A stretch of DNA of 64,000 nucleotides from Paludibacteraceae bacterium (GTDB lineage Bacteria > Bacteroidota > Bacteroidia > Bacteroidales > Paludibacteraceae): contig JAKSNG010000001.1 in assembly GCA_024400125.1 (NCBI GenBank), forward strand, positions 1 through 64,000, written 5' to 3'. Under the pieces are notes generated by a model, which was given only the letters and a program-made list of their open reading frames with translations, did not search any database and was not told where the DNA came from. This document shows positions 45,286 through 53,284 of the stretch, in pieces (within the stretch, counting starts at the first letter, position 1; each line of letters opens with the position of its first letter). The translations under genes and the position numbers were made by a program.

Positions 45286-47109
45286 ATGAAAAACGTAGTT
45301 ATTCGTTTTTGTGGAGACTCAGGTGACGGAATGCAGTTGACGGGCAACATGTTCTCGTCGCTATCCGCTATTTTGGGCGATGAAATCTCTACATTGCCCG
45401 ATTTCCCAGCTGAGATACGTGCTCCGCAGGGTACATTAGGCGGAGTTAGCGGTTTCCAAGTTAACTTAGGTCAAGGCGTTTACACACCAGGTGACAAAGC
45501 TGATGTGATTGTGGCAATGAATGCTGCAGCGCTCAAAGTGTGTGTGATGAATAAACTGTTCCACGACCATGCTATTATCATTGTGGATACAGACACGTTC
45601 ACCAAAGTCGATTTAGAGAAAGCACAGTACAAGACGGACAATCCGTTCGAGGAACTGGCTATCAAAGAGTCCGTACAAATCGTGCCAGTAGCATTAACAA
45701 GTCTGACTAAAGAGAGTTTGAAGGATTCGGGATTAGACAATAAGTCGATTCTCAAGTCTCGTAATATGTTTGCATTGGGACTTGTGTGCTGGTTGTTTGA
45801 CCGCCCGATAGATAAGGCAATACATTTCTTGGAGGAGAAATTCCAAAAGAAACCTGCGCTTATTCCAAACAATGTCAAAGTGCTGACAGATGGCTACAAC
45901 TATGGTCAGAACTTGGCATTGAATGTGATTCATTTGGACCGCTCCGCTGAAGGAATATGGAGTATGGACCGCTCCGCTGAAGGAAAGAATAAACACACGT
46001 TGATTGCCGGCAACAAAGCGACCGCGTGGGGACTGATTGCAGCTGCACAACGTTGTGGCAAACGACTGTTCTTGGGCTCGTACCCAATAACCCCCGCCAC
46101 AGATATCATGCACGAGTTGGCAGGTCGCAAAGACATGAACGTAATGGTTGTGCAGGCAGAAGATGAGATAGCAGGTGTTTGTACGGCTATTGGTGCTTCA
46201 TTCGCAGGAGACTTAGCTTGCACGAGCACTTCTGGGCCTGGACTGAGCCTGAAGAGTGAAGCGATTGGTTTGGCTGTGATGGCAGAGTTACCATTAGTCG
46301 TGATTGATGTGCAACGTGGTGGACCATCAACTGGACTACCTACCAAGACGGAGCAAACAGACTTATTGCAGGCAGTATATGGTCGTAACGGAGAGTGTCC
46401 TGTAGTCGTGATGGCAGCGTCTAATAGTGCTAACTGTTTTGACTACGCATATCGTGCATGTAAGATTGCTTTAGAGAATATGACACCAGTCATCTTGATG
46501 ACGGATACGTATTTGGCGAACGGCTCTTCGGTATGGCAGATTCCACAATTGGCTGAGTTGCCAGAGATTTGTCCGCAGACTGTTCCAGAGGAGTTGAAGG
46601 GACAATATAACCCTGCGCTACGCGACTCCCATTCTATTCGTTATTGGGCTATACCTGGTATGGAAGGGTTTGAGCATCGCAATATCGGTTTGGAGCGTGA
46701 CGCTCAGACGGGTGTTATTTCGACTAAACCAGATAATCACGAACAGATGGTTCGTGCGCGTCAAGCTAAGATAGACCAAATAGTGGAACAGTTGCCTTTA
46801 TTGGAGGTACAGGGCAATGCGCAAAGTGATACGTTGTTAGTAGGATGGGGTAGCACAGAAGGACACTTACGTGCAGCAGCCAACGAACTCAACTGCGCTT
46901 TGGCACATTTGAACTATATCAACCCGATGCCGAAGAATACCGCAGAAGTGATGAAGCGATACAAACGAGTGATAGTTTGTGAACTCAATACTGGGCAGTT
47001 GGCTACGATACTTCGTTCGCGCGTGTCCGATGTCGTTTTTGAACAGTATAACGAGATTCAAGGGCAGCCATTTTCAGTTGAAAGAATTGTAGAATGGGTA
47101 AGAAAGTAA
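45286..47109 (+). CDS. korA: 2-oxoacid:acceptor oxidoreductase, gamma-alpha fused subunit
   Basis: 607 residues. The gamma domain covers about 1-185 (RFCGDSGDGMQLTGNMFSS), followed by the pyrimidine-binding alpha domain (LGSYPITPATDIMHELA near 263, STSGPGLSLKSEA, RGGPSTGLPTKTEQ). With KorB it oxidises 2-oxoglutarate or a related 2-oxoacid to acyl-CoA and reduces ferredoxin. Residues about 218-237 contain a tandem DRSAEG block encoded by an interspersed repeat, located at the domain junction. The stop codon lies in a heptamer array. Confidence 0.9.
   Translation: MKNVVIRFCGDSGDGMQLTGNMFSSLSAILGDEISTLPDFPAEIRAPQGTLGGVSGFQVNLGQGVYTPGDKADVIVAMNAAALKVCVMNKLFHDHAIIIVDTDTFTKVDLEKAQYKTDNPFEELAIKESVQIVPVALTSLTKESLKDSGLDNKSILKSRNMFALGLVCWLFDRPIDKAIHFLEEKFQKKPALIPNNVKVLTDGYNYGQNLALNVIHLDRSAEGIWSMDRSAEGKNKHTLIAGNKATAWGLIAAAQRCGKRLFLGSYPITPATDIMHELAGRKDMNVMVVQAEDEIAGVCTAIGASFAGDLACTSTSGPGLSLKSEAIGLAVMAELPLVVIDVQRGGPSTGLPTKTEQTDLLQAVYGRNGECPVVVMAASNSANCFDYAYRACKIALENMTPVILMTDTYLANGSSVWQIPQLAELPEICPQTVPEELKGQYNPALRDSHSIRYWAIPGMEGFEHRNIGLERDAQTGVISTKPDNHEQMVRARQAKIDQIVEQLPLLEVQGNAQSDTLLVGWGSTEGHLRAAANELNCALAHLNYINPMPKNTAEVMKRYKRVIVCELNTGQLATILRSRVSDVVFEQYNEIQGQPFSVERIVEWVRK
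45935..45994 (+). repeat. CGCTCACTTCG-family repeat inside korA, in-frame 30-bp tandem
   Basis: A unit TGGACCGCTCCGCTGAAGGA plus ATATGGAGTA (30 bp, ten codons) is followed by a partial second unit (18-20 bp). The order GGAATATGGAGTATGGACC then CGCT...GAAGGA matches 11141-11190. No stop is introduced. Confidence 0.85.
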
Positions 47110-47130
47110 AAAGTTAAAAGTAGAAAGTTA
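47103..47130 (+). repeat. Heptamer array spanning the korA stop and korB start
   Basis: AAAGTAA, AAAGTTA, AAAGTAG, AAAGTTA in register. The korA stop TAA (47107-47109) is in the first unit and the korB ATG begins with the last base of the fourth. Confidence 0.85.
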
Positions 47131-48152
47131 TGGAAGCGCAAGAGTTTAAATCAAATCAATATGTACGTTTTTGCCCAGGATGTGGTGATCATGCTATTTT
47201 GGCAGCATTAACCAAAGCCATGGCGCAGATTGGAGTTCCCACGCATGAGACAGTCGTTATCTCTGGTATAGGTTGTTCATCTCGTATGCCGCACTATCTG
47301 AATACGTACGGTTTTAATACTATTCATGGTCGTGGTGGAGCAATTGCCACGGGCGTTAAAACGTCCCATCCCGAACTCACAGTATGGCAGATGTCAGGCG
47401 ATGGAGACTGCTTAGCTATTGGTGGTAACCACTTCATTCACGAGATACGTAGAAATGTGAACTTGAATATCTGTCTTTTTAATAACCGTATCTATGGTTT
47501 GACCAAAGGTCAGTACTCACCAACCAGTCCTAAAGGTTTTGTGTCTAAGTCCAGTCCTTTCGGTACTGTTGAACGTCCGTTTGTGCCGGCAGAATTAGTG
47601 ATGGGAGCGCGTGGTACGTTCTTTGCCCGCACGTTGGATGTAGATATGCCGACGGCAGTTGACTGCATGGTGAAGGCGCATCAACACAAAGGTGCGAGCG
47701 TCATTGAATGCCTTGTCAATTGTGTCATTTTCAATAACGGAACGCATAGTTGGATTGCAGACCGTGAGACGCGTGCTGAGCGCAGTATCGTACTACGACA
47801 TGGCGAGAAAATGATTTTCGGCAAAGACAACGACAAAGGCTTGGCATTGGATTATACTAATCGTCTCATCCCGCGTCTCATCGTGGTAGCAGCAGATGAT
47901 GAGCGTGTGCTGGTGCATGACGCACATGAGCAAGACCCCACGTTGCATCGGATGTTAGCATTGATGGGGCAAGAACGCTACGAGAACGCCAATGCCGAAG
48001 TGCAGGATGAGCTGCCAATTGCTTTAGGAGTTATTCGTGATGTGGAGGCAGAGACGTATGATGAGGCAGTTAATAAACAGATTAACGAAGTCCGCTCGCA
48101 GTCTCACGCAAAGACCTTTGACGAACTAACTGCTACGCTGGAACAGTGGTAA
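47130..48152 (+). CDS. korB: 2-oxoacid:acceptor oxidoreductase beta subunit
   Basis: 340 residues. CPGCGDHAI near the start, and the thiamine-diphosphate motif GDGDCLAIGGNHFIHEIRRN with NNRIYGLTKGQYSPTS. It forms the TPP-containing half of KorAB; the lack of a separate ferredoxin-type delta gene fits the two-subunit enzyme. The substrate is most likely 2-oxoglutarate. Confidence 0.93.
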   Translation: MEAQEFKSNQYVRFCPGCGDHAILAALTKAMAQIGVPTHETVVISGIGCSSRMPHYLNTYGFNTIHGRGGAIATGVKTSHPELTVWQMSGDGDCLAIGGNHFIHEIRRNVNLNICLFNNRIYGLTKGQYSPTSPKGFVSKSSPFGTVERPFVPAELVMGARGTFFARTLDVDMPTAVDCMVKAHQHKGASVIECLVNCVIFNNGTHSWIADRETRAERSIVLRHGEKMIFGKDNDKGLALDYTNRLIPRLIVVAADDERVLVHDAHEQDPTLHRMLALMGQERYENANAEVQDELPIALGVIRDVEAETYDEAVNKQINEVRSQSHAKTFDELTATLEQW

Positions 48153-48205
48153 TATCGTCCAAATCGCTTGTTTTTTGAAGAAAAAAACATTTTTTTCACA
48201 CAAAT

Positions 48206-48237
48206 ATTTGCGTATATGCAAAAAAAGTAGTACTGCT
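48206..48237 (+). promoter_or_regulatory. Promoter-like site whose -7 box is replaced by repeat sequence
   Basis: TTTGCGTATATGCAAA (48206-48221) resembles the -33 palindromes elsewhere. At the right spacing (48230-48237) stands TACTGCTT instead of TACTTTTG; the TGCTTCCGCG repeat begins at 48233. It is probably not functional now. Confidence 0.55.
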
Positions 48238-48265
48238 TCCGCGTATTGCTGCTACAAACAATCGC
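48233..48265 (+). repeat. TGCTTCCGCGTATTGCTGC repeat, second copy
   Basis: 32 of 33 bases match 42270-42302. No gene is seen in 48153-48578. Confidence 0.85.
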
Positions 48266-48416
48266 CTAATTGAGATTCCGGCGTTGTTTGTATAGCGCAC
48301 TACTTTGGATTTCGGACGCCGCCAGACGCAAGCGTCTTTCCCCCGAATAGTAAACTGCATTTTTATTAAAATGTGCAAGGTTCCGCAAAATATGCAAAAA
48401 CGGCGTTTCCGTCCTT

Positions 48417-48500
48417 GCTGGCGATAGCCTCATCCTTATATGAGCAAGCTCCTAACGGACGACACTATCGACAGCATAGATAGATGAATCTATCTTTTTT
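48417..48500 (+). other. Structured intergenic segment with a terminator-like end
   Basis: GCTGGCGATAG (48417-48427) pairs with CTATCGACAGC (48465-48475) apart from one mismatch, enclosing CTCAT/ATGAG (48429-48444). AGATAGAT/ATCTATCT (48478-48495) and six T follow. It could be the end of a small RNA or of a leader; no promoter is obvious. Confidence 0.4.
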
Positions 48501-48520
48501 GCATTTTTTTTGCGAAAAAA

Positions 48521-48552
48521 TTTGCACATTCCAAAAATTTGTATTACCTTTG
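48521..48552 (+). promoter_or_regulatory. Promoter of the PIN toxin module
   Basis: TTTG (48521-48524), 20 nt, TACCTTTG (48545-48552). It is the same extended promoter as at 42505 (identical TTTGCACATTCCAAAAATTT). Confidence 0.85.
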
Positions 48553-48578
48553 CGGCGGATTTTGAAAAGTCGTACTTT

Positions 48579-48680
48579 ATGGAAGCAAAAGAAACCAAAC
48601 AAGAAAGAACAAACCCAGCATGGTTGGCTGCTCAAAAGTATCAGGGCTCTATTATTATCAATGACCCTGCTTGGAGATAG
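48579..48680 (+). CDS. 33-residue peptide upstream of a PIN toxin, candidate antitoxin
   Basis: ATG 48579 to TAG 48678-48680. The sequence is polar at the start and ends NPAWLAAQKYQGSIIINDPA plus WR. It sits between a strong promoter and the PIN gene, which starts 5 nt later, the place where a VapB-type antitoxin is expected. It lacks room for a DNA-binding domain, so it could be a minimal antitoxin or the remnant of one. Confidence 0.55.
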   Translation: MEAKETKQERTNPAWLAAQKYQGSIIINDPAWR

Positions 48681-48685
48681 GTATT

Positions 48686-49108
48686 ATGCGCTACTTGATA
48701 GATACGAATATTTTCGTGTACTTTGCATCTGATTTAGATTTATTAAATCGTGATGTACTATCCATTATGTCAGATTACGATACTGTTCTCTATATGAGTG
48801 CGGAATCTGTAAAGGAATTGATTGTTGCTTTTCGAACAAAGAAACTGCTTAGTAAACGATGGAAGAATGAACTTGAAATGATTCGTGCTATTGAGGAAGA
48901 GTTCTTCATCCAAATACTTCCAATCAAAAAGGAGGATTTGAAAACGTATGCTCAACTTCAACTTAATGAGGCGCAAGGGCACAAAGATCCGAGTGATCAT
49001 ATTATTATCGCACAAGCAATTACGGAACATATCCCTCTGATTTCCAGCGATACGCGTTTCCCATTTTACAGAGCTCAGGGTTTAGACCTTGTATATAATA
49101 CGAAATAA
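48686..49108 (+). CDS. PIN-domain ribonuclease toxin (VapC type)
   Basis: 140 residues from ATG 48686. The PIN acidic residues are visible: Asp6 in LIDTNIF, Glu in SAESVKELI (about 45), Asp in DPSDHIIIAQA (about 99) and Asp in SSDTRFPFY (about 117). VapC-type toxins cut tRNA or rRNA. The protein appears intact, so it should need a partner; only the 33-residue gene is adjacent. Confidence 0.85.
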   Translation: MRYLIDTNIFVYFASDLDLLNRDVLSIMSDYDTVLYMSAESVKELIVAFRTKKLLSKRWKNELEMIRAIEEEFFIQILPIKKEDLKTYAQLQLNEAQGHKDPSDHIIIAQAITEHIPLISSDTRFPFYRAQGLDLVYNTK

Positions 49109-49218
49109 TTTATAAAACATAACATAATTAAACATAATATAGGCAAAAAGAGAAGTAAAACAGGTGCGGGGATGACCCTGCAAAGACATAATTAAATTAA
49201 GCGTTGTAAGCCAAACTT

Positions 49219-49382
49219 GATCTTTTGAAACTTCGACACTTTCAAAAAATCAATTACTTATTCAAGTACGGTTTTTGCACGCTCACGTGGTGCGTGAGTT
49301 TTTCCGTGTTTATTTGAATAAGTAAGGTAGTCGAAGACCTCAAAAGATCAAATGAAGCGAACGAAAAAGTTCACGCTTTTTT
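49219..49382 (+). ncRNA. Second rod-shaped hairpin with terminator, candidate small RNA
   Basis: A 131-bp dyad: GATCTTTTGA/TCAAAAGATC (49219-49228 with 49340-49349), CTTCGAC/GTCGAAG, ACTTATTCAA/TTGAATAAGT and an apical CTCACG/CGTGAG hairpin. A terminator-like AGCG-AAC...GTT-CA-CGCT with six T ends at 49382. The architecture matches the candidate at 19004-19162, and both carry ACGCTCAC on the ascending arm near the tip. A matching promoter is not evident. The rest of 49109-49452 holds no gene. Confidence 0.5.
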
Positions 49383-49452
49383 GTGCATGTATATGAACGA
49401 AAGTAGAAAGTAATATAACATATTTATTAACCAATTAAAAATTTTTACGATT

Positions 49453-51291
49453 ATGAAAAACAAATTCAAATTTTTAGCATTAGCCATAATGGCATTGCTG
49501 AGTGTTAATGTGTGGGGTGCAGATGTAGCGCATGATTTTGCGCAGAGTATTGAGAAACTACTGAATAATAACGCAAGTATTTCCGGTATTAATATTTCAG
49601 AGCAGAGTTATGCCATCAAAGAAGTTAGGATTGTATGTCGTTATAATAAGACAATAGATCCAGCAGTTACGATAAGTGTCTCTGTTGGCGGCACTTCTTG
49701 GGGAACACAAACGGTAGGTAATAATTTTAATGGTACGAAGACATTTTCTGGAACAGCAAAGAAGGGTGCTGTTGTGATATCTTTTGCAAACAATTGTGGT
49801 TCTGGTACTGGTAAAGGAACTTTTTATGTAACTAATGTTCAATTGGTTGAAGGGTCTTCTGCTCCAAAAGTTGAAACGTCAATTACTCTTTCTCAGGCAG
49901 GTAATGAAAGTACCGTTTCAGGAACATACTATGTGGGGGATTCATACACATTACCTTCTACGACGAGTGCGACTTGCGGAGACAAGGAGTTTGTAGGTTG
50001 GAGTACTGTTGCAATTCCTACACCAGGCAGCAAACCAACTTCCAACTATTATGACAAGGGGGCTAGCGTGACTTTGGCTGCGAATAACACTTTCTATGCA
50101 GTCTTTGCAGATGCAAATAGTAGTGGCGCTGCAACTTCTAAAACATTGAGTTTTACCTATAATTCACATGCAGGTTGGACAATCTCAACCTGTACCGATA
50201 AAACCTCGTATTATATAATAAATACAAATGGATCAATTGTATCGCCCACTTTTGATGTTTCAAATATTACGCAAATTACTGCTAATTGTAGAACATTTGG
50301 AGGAGCGTCATATAATACGATTAATGTTAAGTGTGAAGGAACGACATTGGGAACGATAACAGCAGCAAGTAGTTCTCTTGCAAACGCGAATATCTCTTTT
50401 GCGAGTCCTAAACCTTCATTGTCTGGAACGAAATCATTAACATTCTCTTCGACAACTACTACTACCGCAAATGGTCCAGGTGTCGCTTCAATCACGATAA
50501 CCTATTCTGTCCCCTCTGTCACTTACTCCAACTACACCACGACTTGTGTTTCTTGTACCGCAATTTCGCCGACGTTGTCTTATACGGCAGCGACTACGAT
50601 TGGACAAGTGCTGAATCCCACATTGGATAAGAAAGGAAGTTCGGGCGCAGTTACTTATTCTATTAAATCGGGTGGTTCGTACGCATCTATCAACGCAAGT
50701 ACTGGTGCATTAACTTGTTCTGCCACAGGTACAGTAACGGTTCAAGCTACAATCGCAGCTGCTGGTGACTATTGCGATGGCACAGCAACTTCAAATGCAA
50801 TAACTATTTCCGAACCATCTTATACTATTACAGCAACCAAAAATGATGCCTCATTAGGAAATGTATCATTGTCTGGAAAAGTGATTACTGCCACACCAAA
50901 TGCTTGCGTCGGTTATGATGCCAATTCTGCTTACACAGTTACTTCCGGAAGTGCTACAGTTAGTCAAAGTGGCAATAAATTTACCGTTACTCCTTCTTCT
51001 AATTGTACGATTTGTATTAACTTTGATGAATTGGAGAAGGATACCTACGTGGACAACTTGCATGGTAATACTACCATTGAGAAATGTGGCTCATACACAG
51101 CCCCATCATTAGATGATGCAGCTAAAGTTACTGAAGGAAACTGCGATGTGGTTCACTACCACTTTGCCGGTTGGGTAACTAAGACCATTTCTACCGGTAC
51201 TACTGATGCTCCTTCAGAAATGATTACGGCTGGAACAAACATGAACTCTACTGGAGAAAAATATATTGCTGTTTGGGCAAAGGAAGAGTAG
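49453..51291 (+). CDS. Secreted Ser/Thr-rich multidomain protein, probably truncated at the 3' end
   Basis: 612 residues. Signal peptide (about 22 residues), a beta-rich domain with repeated SVGGTSWGTQT-type strands, an InlB-like repeat (about 150-220, with FVGWSTVAIPTP and AVFAD), further domains (about 225-360, 365-460), and a last InlB-like half repeat ending KYIAVWAKEE. Sibling proteins end with the short tag; this one stops within a repeat and has none, so the 3' end may have been lost. Function unknown. Confidence 0.72.
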   Translation: MKNKFKFLALAIMALLSVNVWGADVAHDFAQSIEKLLNNNASISGINISEQSYAIKEVRIVCRYNKTIDPAVTISVSVGGTSWGTQTVGNNFNGTKTFSGTAKKGAVVISFANNCGSGTGKGTFYVTNVQLVEGSSAPKVETSITLSQAGNESTVSGTYYVGDSYTLPSTTSATCGDKEFVGWSTVAIPTPGSKPTSNYYDKGASVTLAANNTFYAVFADANSSGAATSKTLSFTYNSHAGWTISTCTDKTSYYIINTNGSIVSPTFDVSNITQITANCRTFGGASYNTINVKCEGTTLGTITAASSSLANANISFASPKPSLSGTKSLTFSSTTTTTANGPGVASITITYSVPSVTYSNYTTTCVSCTAISPTLSYTAATTIGQVLNPTLDKKGSSGAVTYSIKSGGSYASINASTGALTCSATGTVTVQATIAAAGDYCDGTATSNAITISEPSYTITATKNDASLGNVSLSGKVITATPNACVGYDANSAYTVTSGSATVSQSGNKFTVTPSSNCTICINFDELEKDTYVDNLHGNTTIEKCGSYTAPSLDDAAKVTEGNCDVVHYHFAGWVTKTISTGTTDAPSEMITAGTNMNSTGEKYIAVWAKEE

Positions 51292-51432
51292 GGAATTTGG
51301 ATTGTGGCAGTGGCGGTGGACGTGGTTCTTAGTTACGCGTTTTATGCCAGTCGCATCGCTGCTGTCACTCTTTTGAACTAACATTATTTTAACAATACAC
51401 GCTCATCACAAATCACACCATGAGCATTTTGA

Positions 51433-51468
51433 GGGCTTGAATTCCTACGGTTCAAGTCCTTTTTTTTT
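51433..51468 (+). terminator. Intrinsic terminator after the 612-residue protein
   Basis: GGGCTTGAA (51433-51441) pairs with TTCAAGTCC (51451-51459, one G-U pair), then nine T. Confidence 0.85.
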
Positions 51469-51490
51469 GTGCGTGCGAGGTGATTGTAAG

Positions 51491-51605
51491 AGTTCGATAA
51501 AAGGTGCTGTGACCTTCGAGTGACCTTCGGGCGACTGTCGGGTGACCGTCGGGTGACTGTCGGGTGACTGTCGGGCGACCGTCGGGTGACCGTCGGGGAA
51601 TATCC
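51491..51605 (+). repeat. 11-bp tandem repeat, 8-unit copy with fixed flanks
   Basis: GTTCGATAAAAGGTGCTGT, then eight 11-bp units (51511-51598; GACYTTCGRGY twice, then GACYGTCGGGN six times) and GGAATAT. It is the inverted, expanded version of 16024-16083. Confidence 0.9.
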
Positions 51606-51638
51606 GATAAATACGCGCAAAAAAATGACCTATAGACC

Positions 51639-51666
51639 AAAGTCGAAAGTCGAAAGTCGAAAGTAA
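51639..51666 (+). repeat. Heptamer array (four units)
   Basis: AAAGTCG three times, then AAAGTAA. Confidence 0.85.
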
Positions 51667-51699
51667 ACCATCCGTCATAACTTACGACTACGCGAGACA

Positions 51700-51776
51700 C
51701 CATCGCCCGTTTGTGTTGAAAAATGTATTTTTTTGCCCAAAAAGTTTGTGTAATTCAAAAAAAAATCGTACCTTTG
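51700..51776 (+). promoter_or_regulatory. Promoter of the secreted-protein operon, with partial repeat B upstream
   Basis: TTTG (51745-51748), 20 nt, TACCTTTG (51769-51776). The part 51700-51750 resembles 42456-42510 (shared CATCGCCCGTTTGTGTT and TTTTTGCCCAAAAAGTTTG). The leader is about 130 nt and A-rich. Confidence 0.8.
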
Positions 51777-51912
51777 TCGCGTTTTTTTCAAGATGCCGAA
51801 AACAAAATAGAAATATAACGAACGAGATGTAATAATATAAGAACAAAAAGGCAAACGAATAAACGAACAAAATAACAAAATATCAAACAAACAATTATAA
51901 CCTATATTTACA

Positions 51913-52293
51913 ATGAGAAAAACAATCCTATTAATTTCATTATTTCTCGGAATGTCTATTACGACATTTGCAGAAGAGAAAGTGCATGATGCCATTTATG
52001 TATGGATAGATGGTCAGAGTACGTGTTATCGATTAAGCTCTATGCCTAAAATAACTTATTCCGATTCGCGAGCCATCTTGTCATTTAGAGACGAGACCAC
52101 ACCTTTAATCCTTGAATTATCGGAAGGACAGCAACTTAAAGTTGTTTATGGCGTATATGAAGAGGCAGGTGTAGAAACTACACATAAGCAGCCCGTTGAG
52201 CAAGTGGGAAAATACATCCGTGGTGGGCGCTTGCTAATTTTCAAAGATGGCAAATTGTATGATGTCAATGGGCGTGTGATACAAGAACATTAA
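51913..52293 (+). CDS. Small secreted protein with short C-terminal tag
   Basis: 126 residues. Signal peptide (about 20 residues), a short beta-rich region (DAIYVWIDGQSTCYRLSSMP ... ALLSF-like strands) and GGRLLIFKDGKLYDVNGRVI near the end, the window's tag family. The N-part resembles short T9SS-associated presentation modules (PKITYSDSRAILSF). First of four genes with small gaps. Confidence 0.72.
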   Translation: MRKTILLISLFLGMSITTFAEEKVHDAIYVWIDGQSTCYRLSSMPKITYSDSRAILSFRDETTPLILELSEGQQLKVVYGVYEEAGVETTHKQPVEQVGKYIRGGRLLIFKDGKLYDVNGRVIQEH

Positions 52294-52308
52294 TTTTTTA
52301 GTACTGAT

Positions 52309-53265
52309 ATGAAAAAGATTATTTTATTTGTATTTTTGAGCATTGTTAACATATCGTTTATAAATGCGCAGATATTAAAAGTGTATAAAGGAAGTGCGAC
52401 AACGCCCATCTTTGAGGTTGTTGATGCGGACAGTGTGGTTGTCGGTGGCGATGGTTGGTGTATTCATCCTGCTCCCAAAGATGCTGATATCCCAGCAGAT
52501 GCTATCCATGTTTATGAAGCTGTAGATATTTGTAATCAATTAGAAAGTGGGGTACTCACGACAGATACCTATCATGTAAAAGGGTGGGTGTGTGCTATAG
52601 ATCCAAAAAATGTAGATGATATTCAAAATTATGGGAACGCTGTCTTCTATATTGCGGATTCTTATCCGTTGAGCGCTAAAAAGCAACCTCAATTTGAAGC
52701 CTATCAAGTTTATGGAAAAAATGGCAAGAGATTGGTGGACCCATGTCAAGTAGCACTTGGTGACTATGTTGTAATTGAGGGGAAAATATGTAATTATAAT
52801 GGTCAAGCTGAAACACAAGGACGAGGCAGCGCGTTTATTTATTCTTCCACGAATGTTAATTTTGACCCAGCGGATCCAGAACCTACGCCAGCACCAGATT
52901 ATGTCAATGTTCCTCAAGGAACTCTCATTGTCTATGAGGCTATTGCATTAGGAACGGAAATCGGAGCTGGGAATAAGACGTCTGAAGCGCATTATGTTAT
53001 GGGATATGTACGTAAGGTCGAAGATCGTTTTGATCCGCAATATGGCAATTATACATTCTATATTGCAGCCAATAAAGAGGGAATGGTGACAGAATTGTTT
53101 GAAGCGTATCGAGTTCTTGGAAAAAATGGAAATAAAATAACGAATGCCGATGCAGTCAAAGAAGGAGATTTTGTTATTTTATATGGAAAAATATATAATT
53201 ATAATGGTACAATTGAAACGACATCAGGTTCATATATCTATTATAGTAACAACCCCAATTTCTAA
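52309..53265 (+). CDS. Secreted protein with two OB-fold-like (DUF6359-type) domains
   Basis: 318 residues. Signal peptide (about 19 residues), a short linker (LKVYKGSATTPIFEVVDADS) shared with the next protein, and two tandem domains of about 115 residues each (from about 65 and from about 205) with the matching segments YHVKGWVCAID/HYVMGYVRKVE and GDYVVIEGKICNYNG/GDFVILYGKIYNYNG. They look like secreted OB-fold modules. No tag at the end. The function may be binding of nucleic acid or glycan; not shown. Confidence 0.72.
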   Translation: MKKIILFVFLSIVNISFINAQILKVYKGSATTPIFEVVDADSVVVGGDGWCIHPAPKDADIPADAIHVYEAVDICNQLESGVLTTDTYHVKGWVCAIDPKNVDDIQNYGNAVFYIADSYPLSAKKQPQFEAYQVYGKNGKRLVDPCQVALGDYVVIEGKICNYNGQAETQGRGSAFIYSSTNVNFDPADPEPTPAPDYVNVPQGTLIVYEAIALGTEIGAGNKTSEAHYVMGYVRKVEDRFDPQYGNYTFYIAANKEGMVTELFEAYRVLGKNGNKITNADAVKEGDFVILYGKIYNYNGTIETTSGSYIYYSNNPNF

Positions 53266-53284
53266 TTAGTAATTAATAATCAAT

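Noticed and set aside
48178-48237. Working divergent promoter at 48206-48221
   Set aside because: The minus-strand -7 position shows no TANNTTTG, and the plus-strand one is disrupted by a repeat.
51433-51468. tRNA T-arm (GGTTCAAGTCC)
   Set aside because: The surrounding sequence pairs as a simple hairpin with a T-run, and no D or anticodon arm can be drawn.
51491-51605. CRISPR array
   Set aside because: The units are 11 bp, directly adjacent, with no unique spacers, and no cas genes are near.
51384-51703. Three overlapping minus-strand frames rich in Ser-Pro-Asp-His-Pro-Thr-Val
   Set aside because: They translate the 11-bp tandem repeat; because 11 is not a multiple of 3, all frames stay open.
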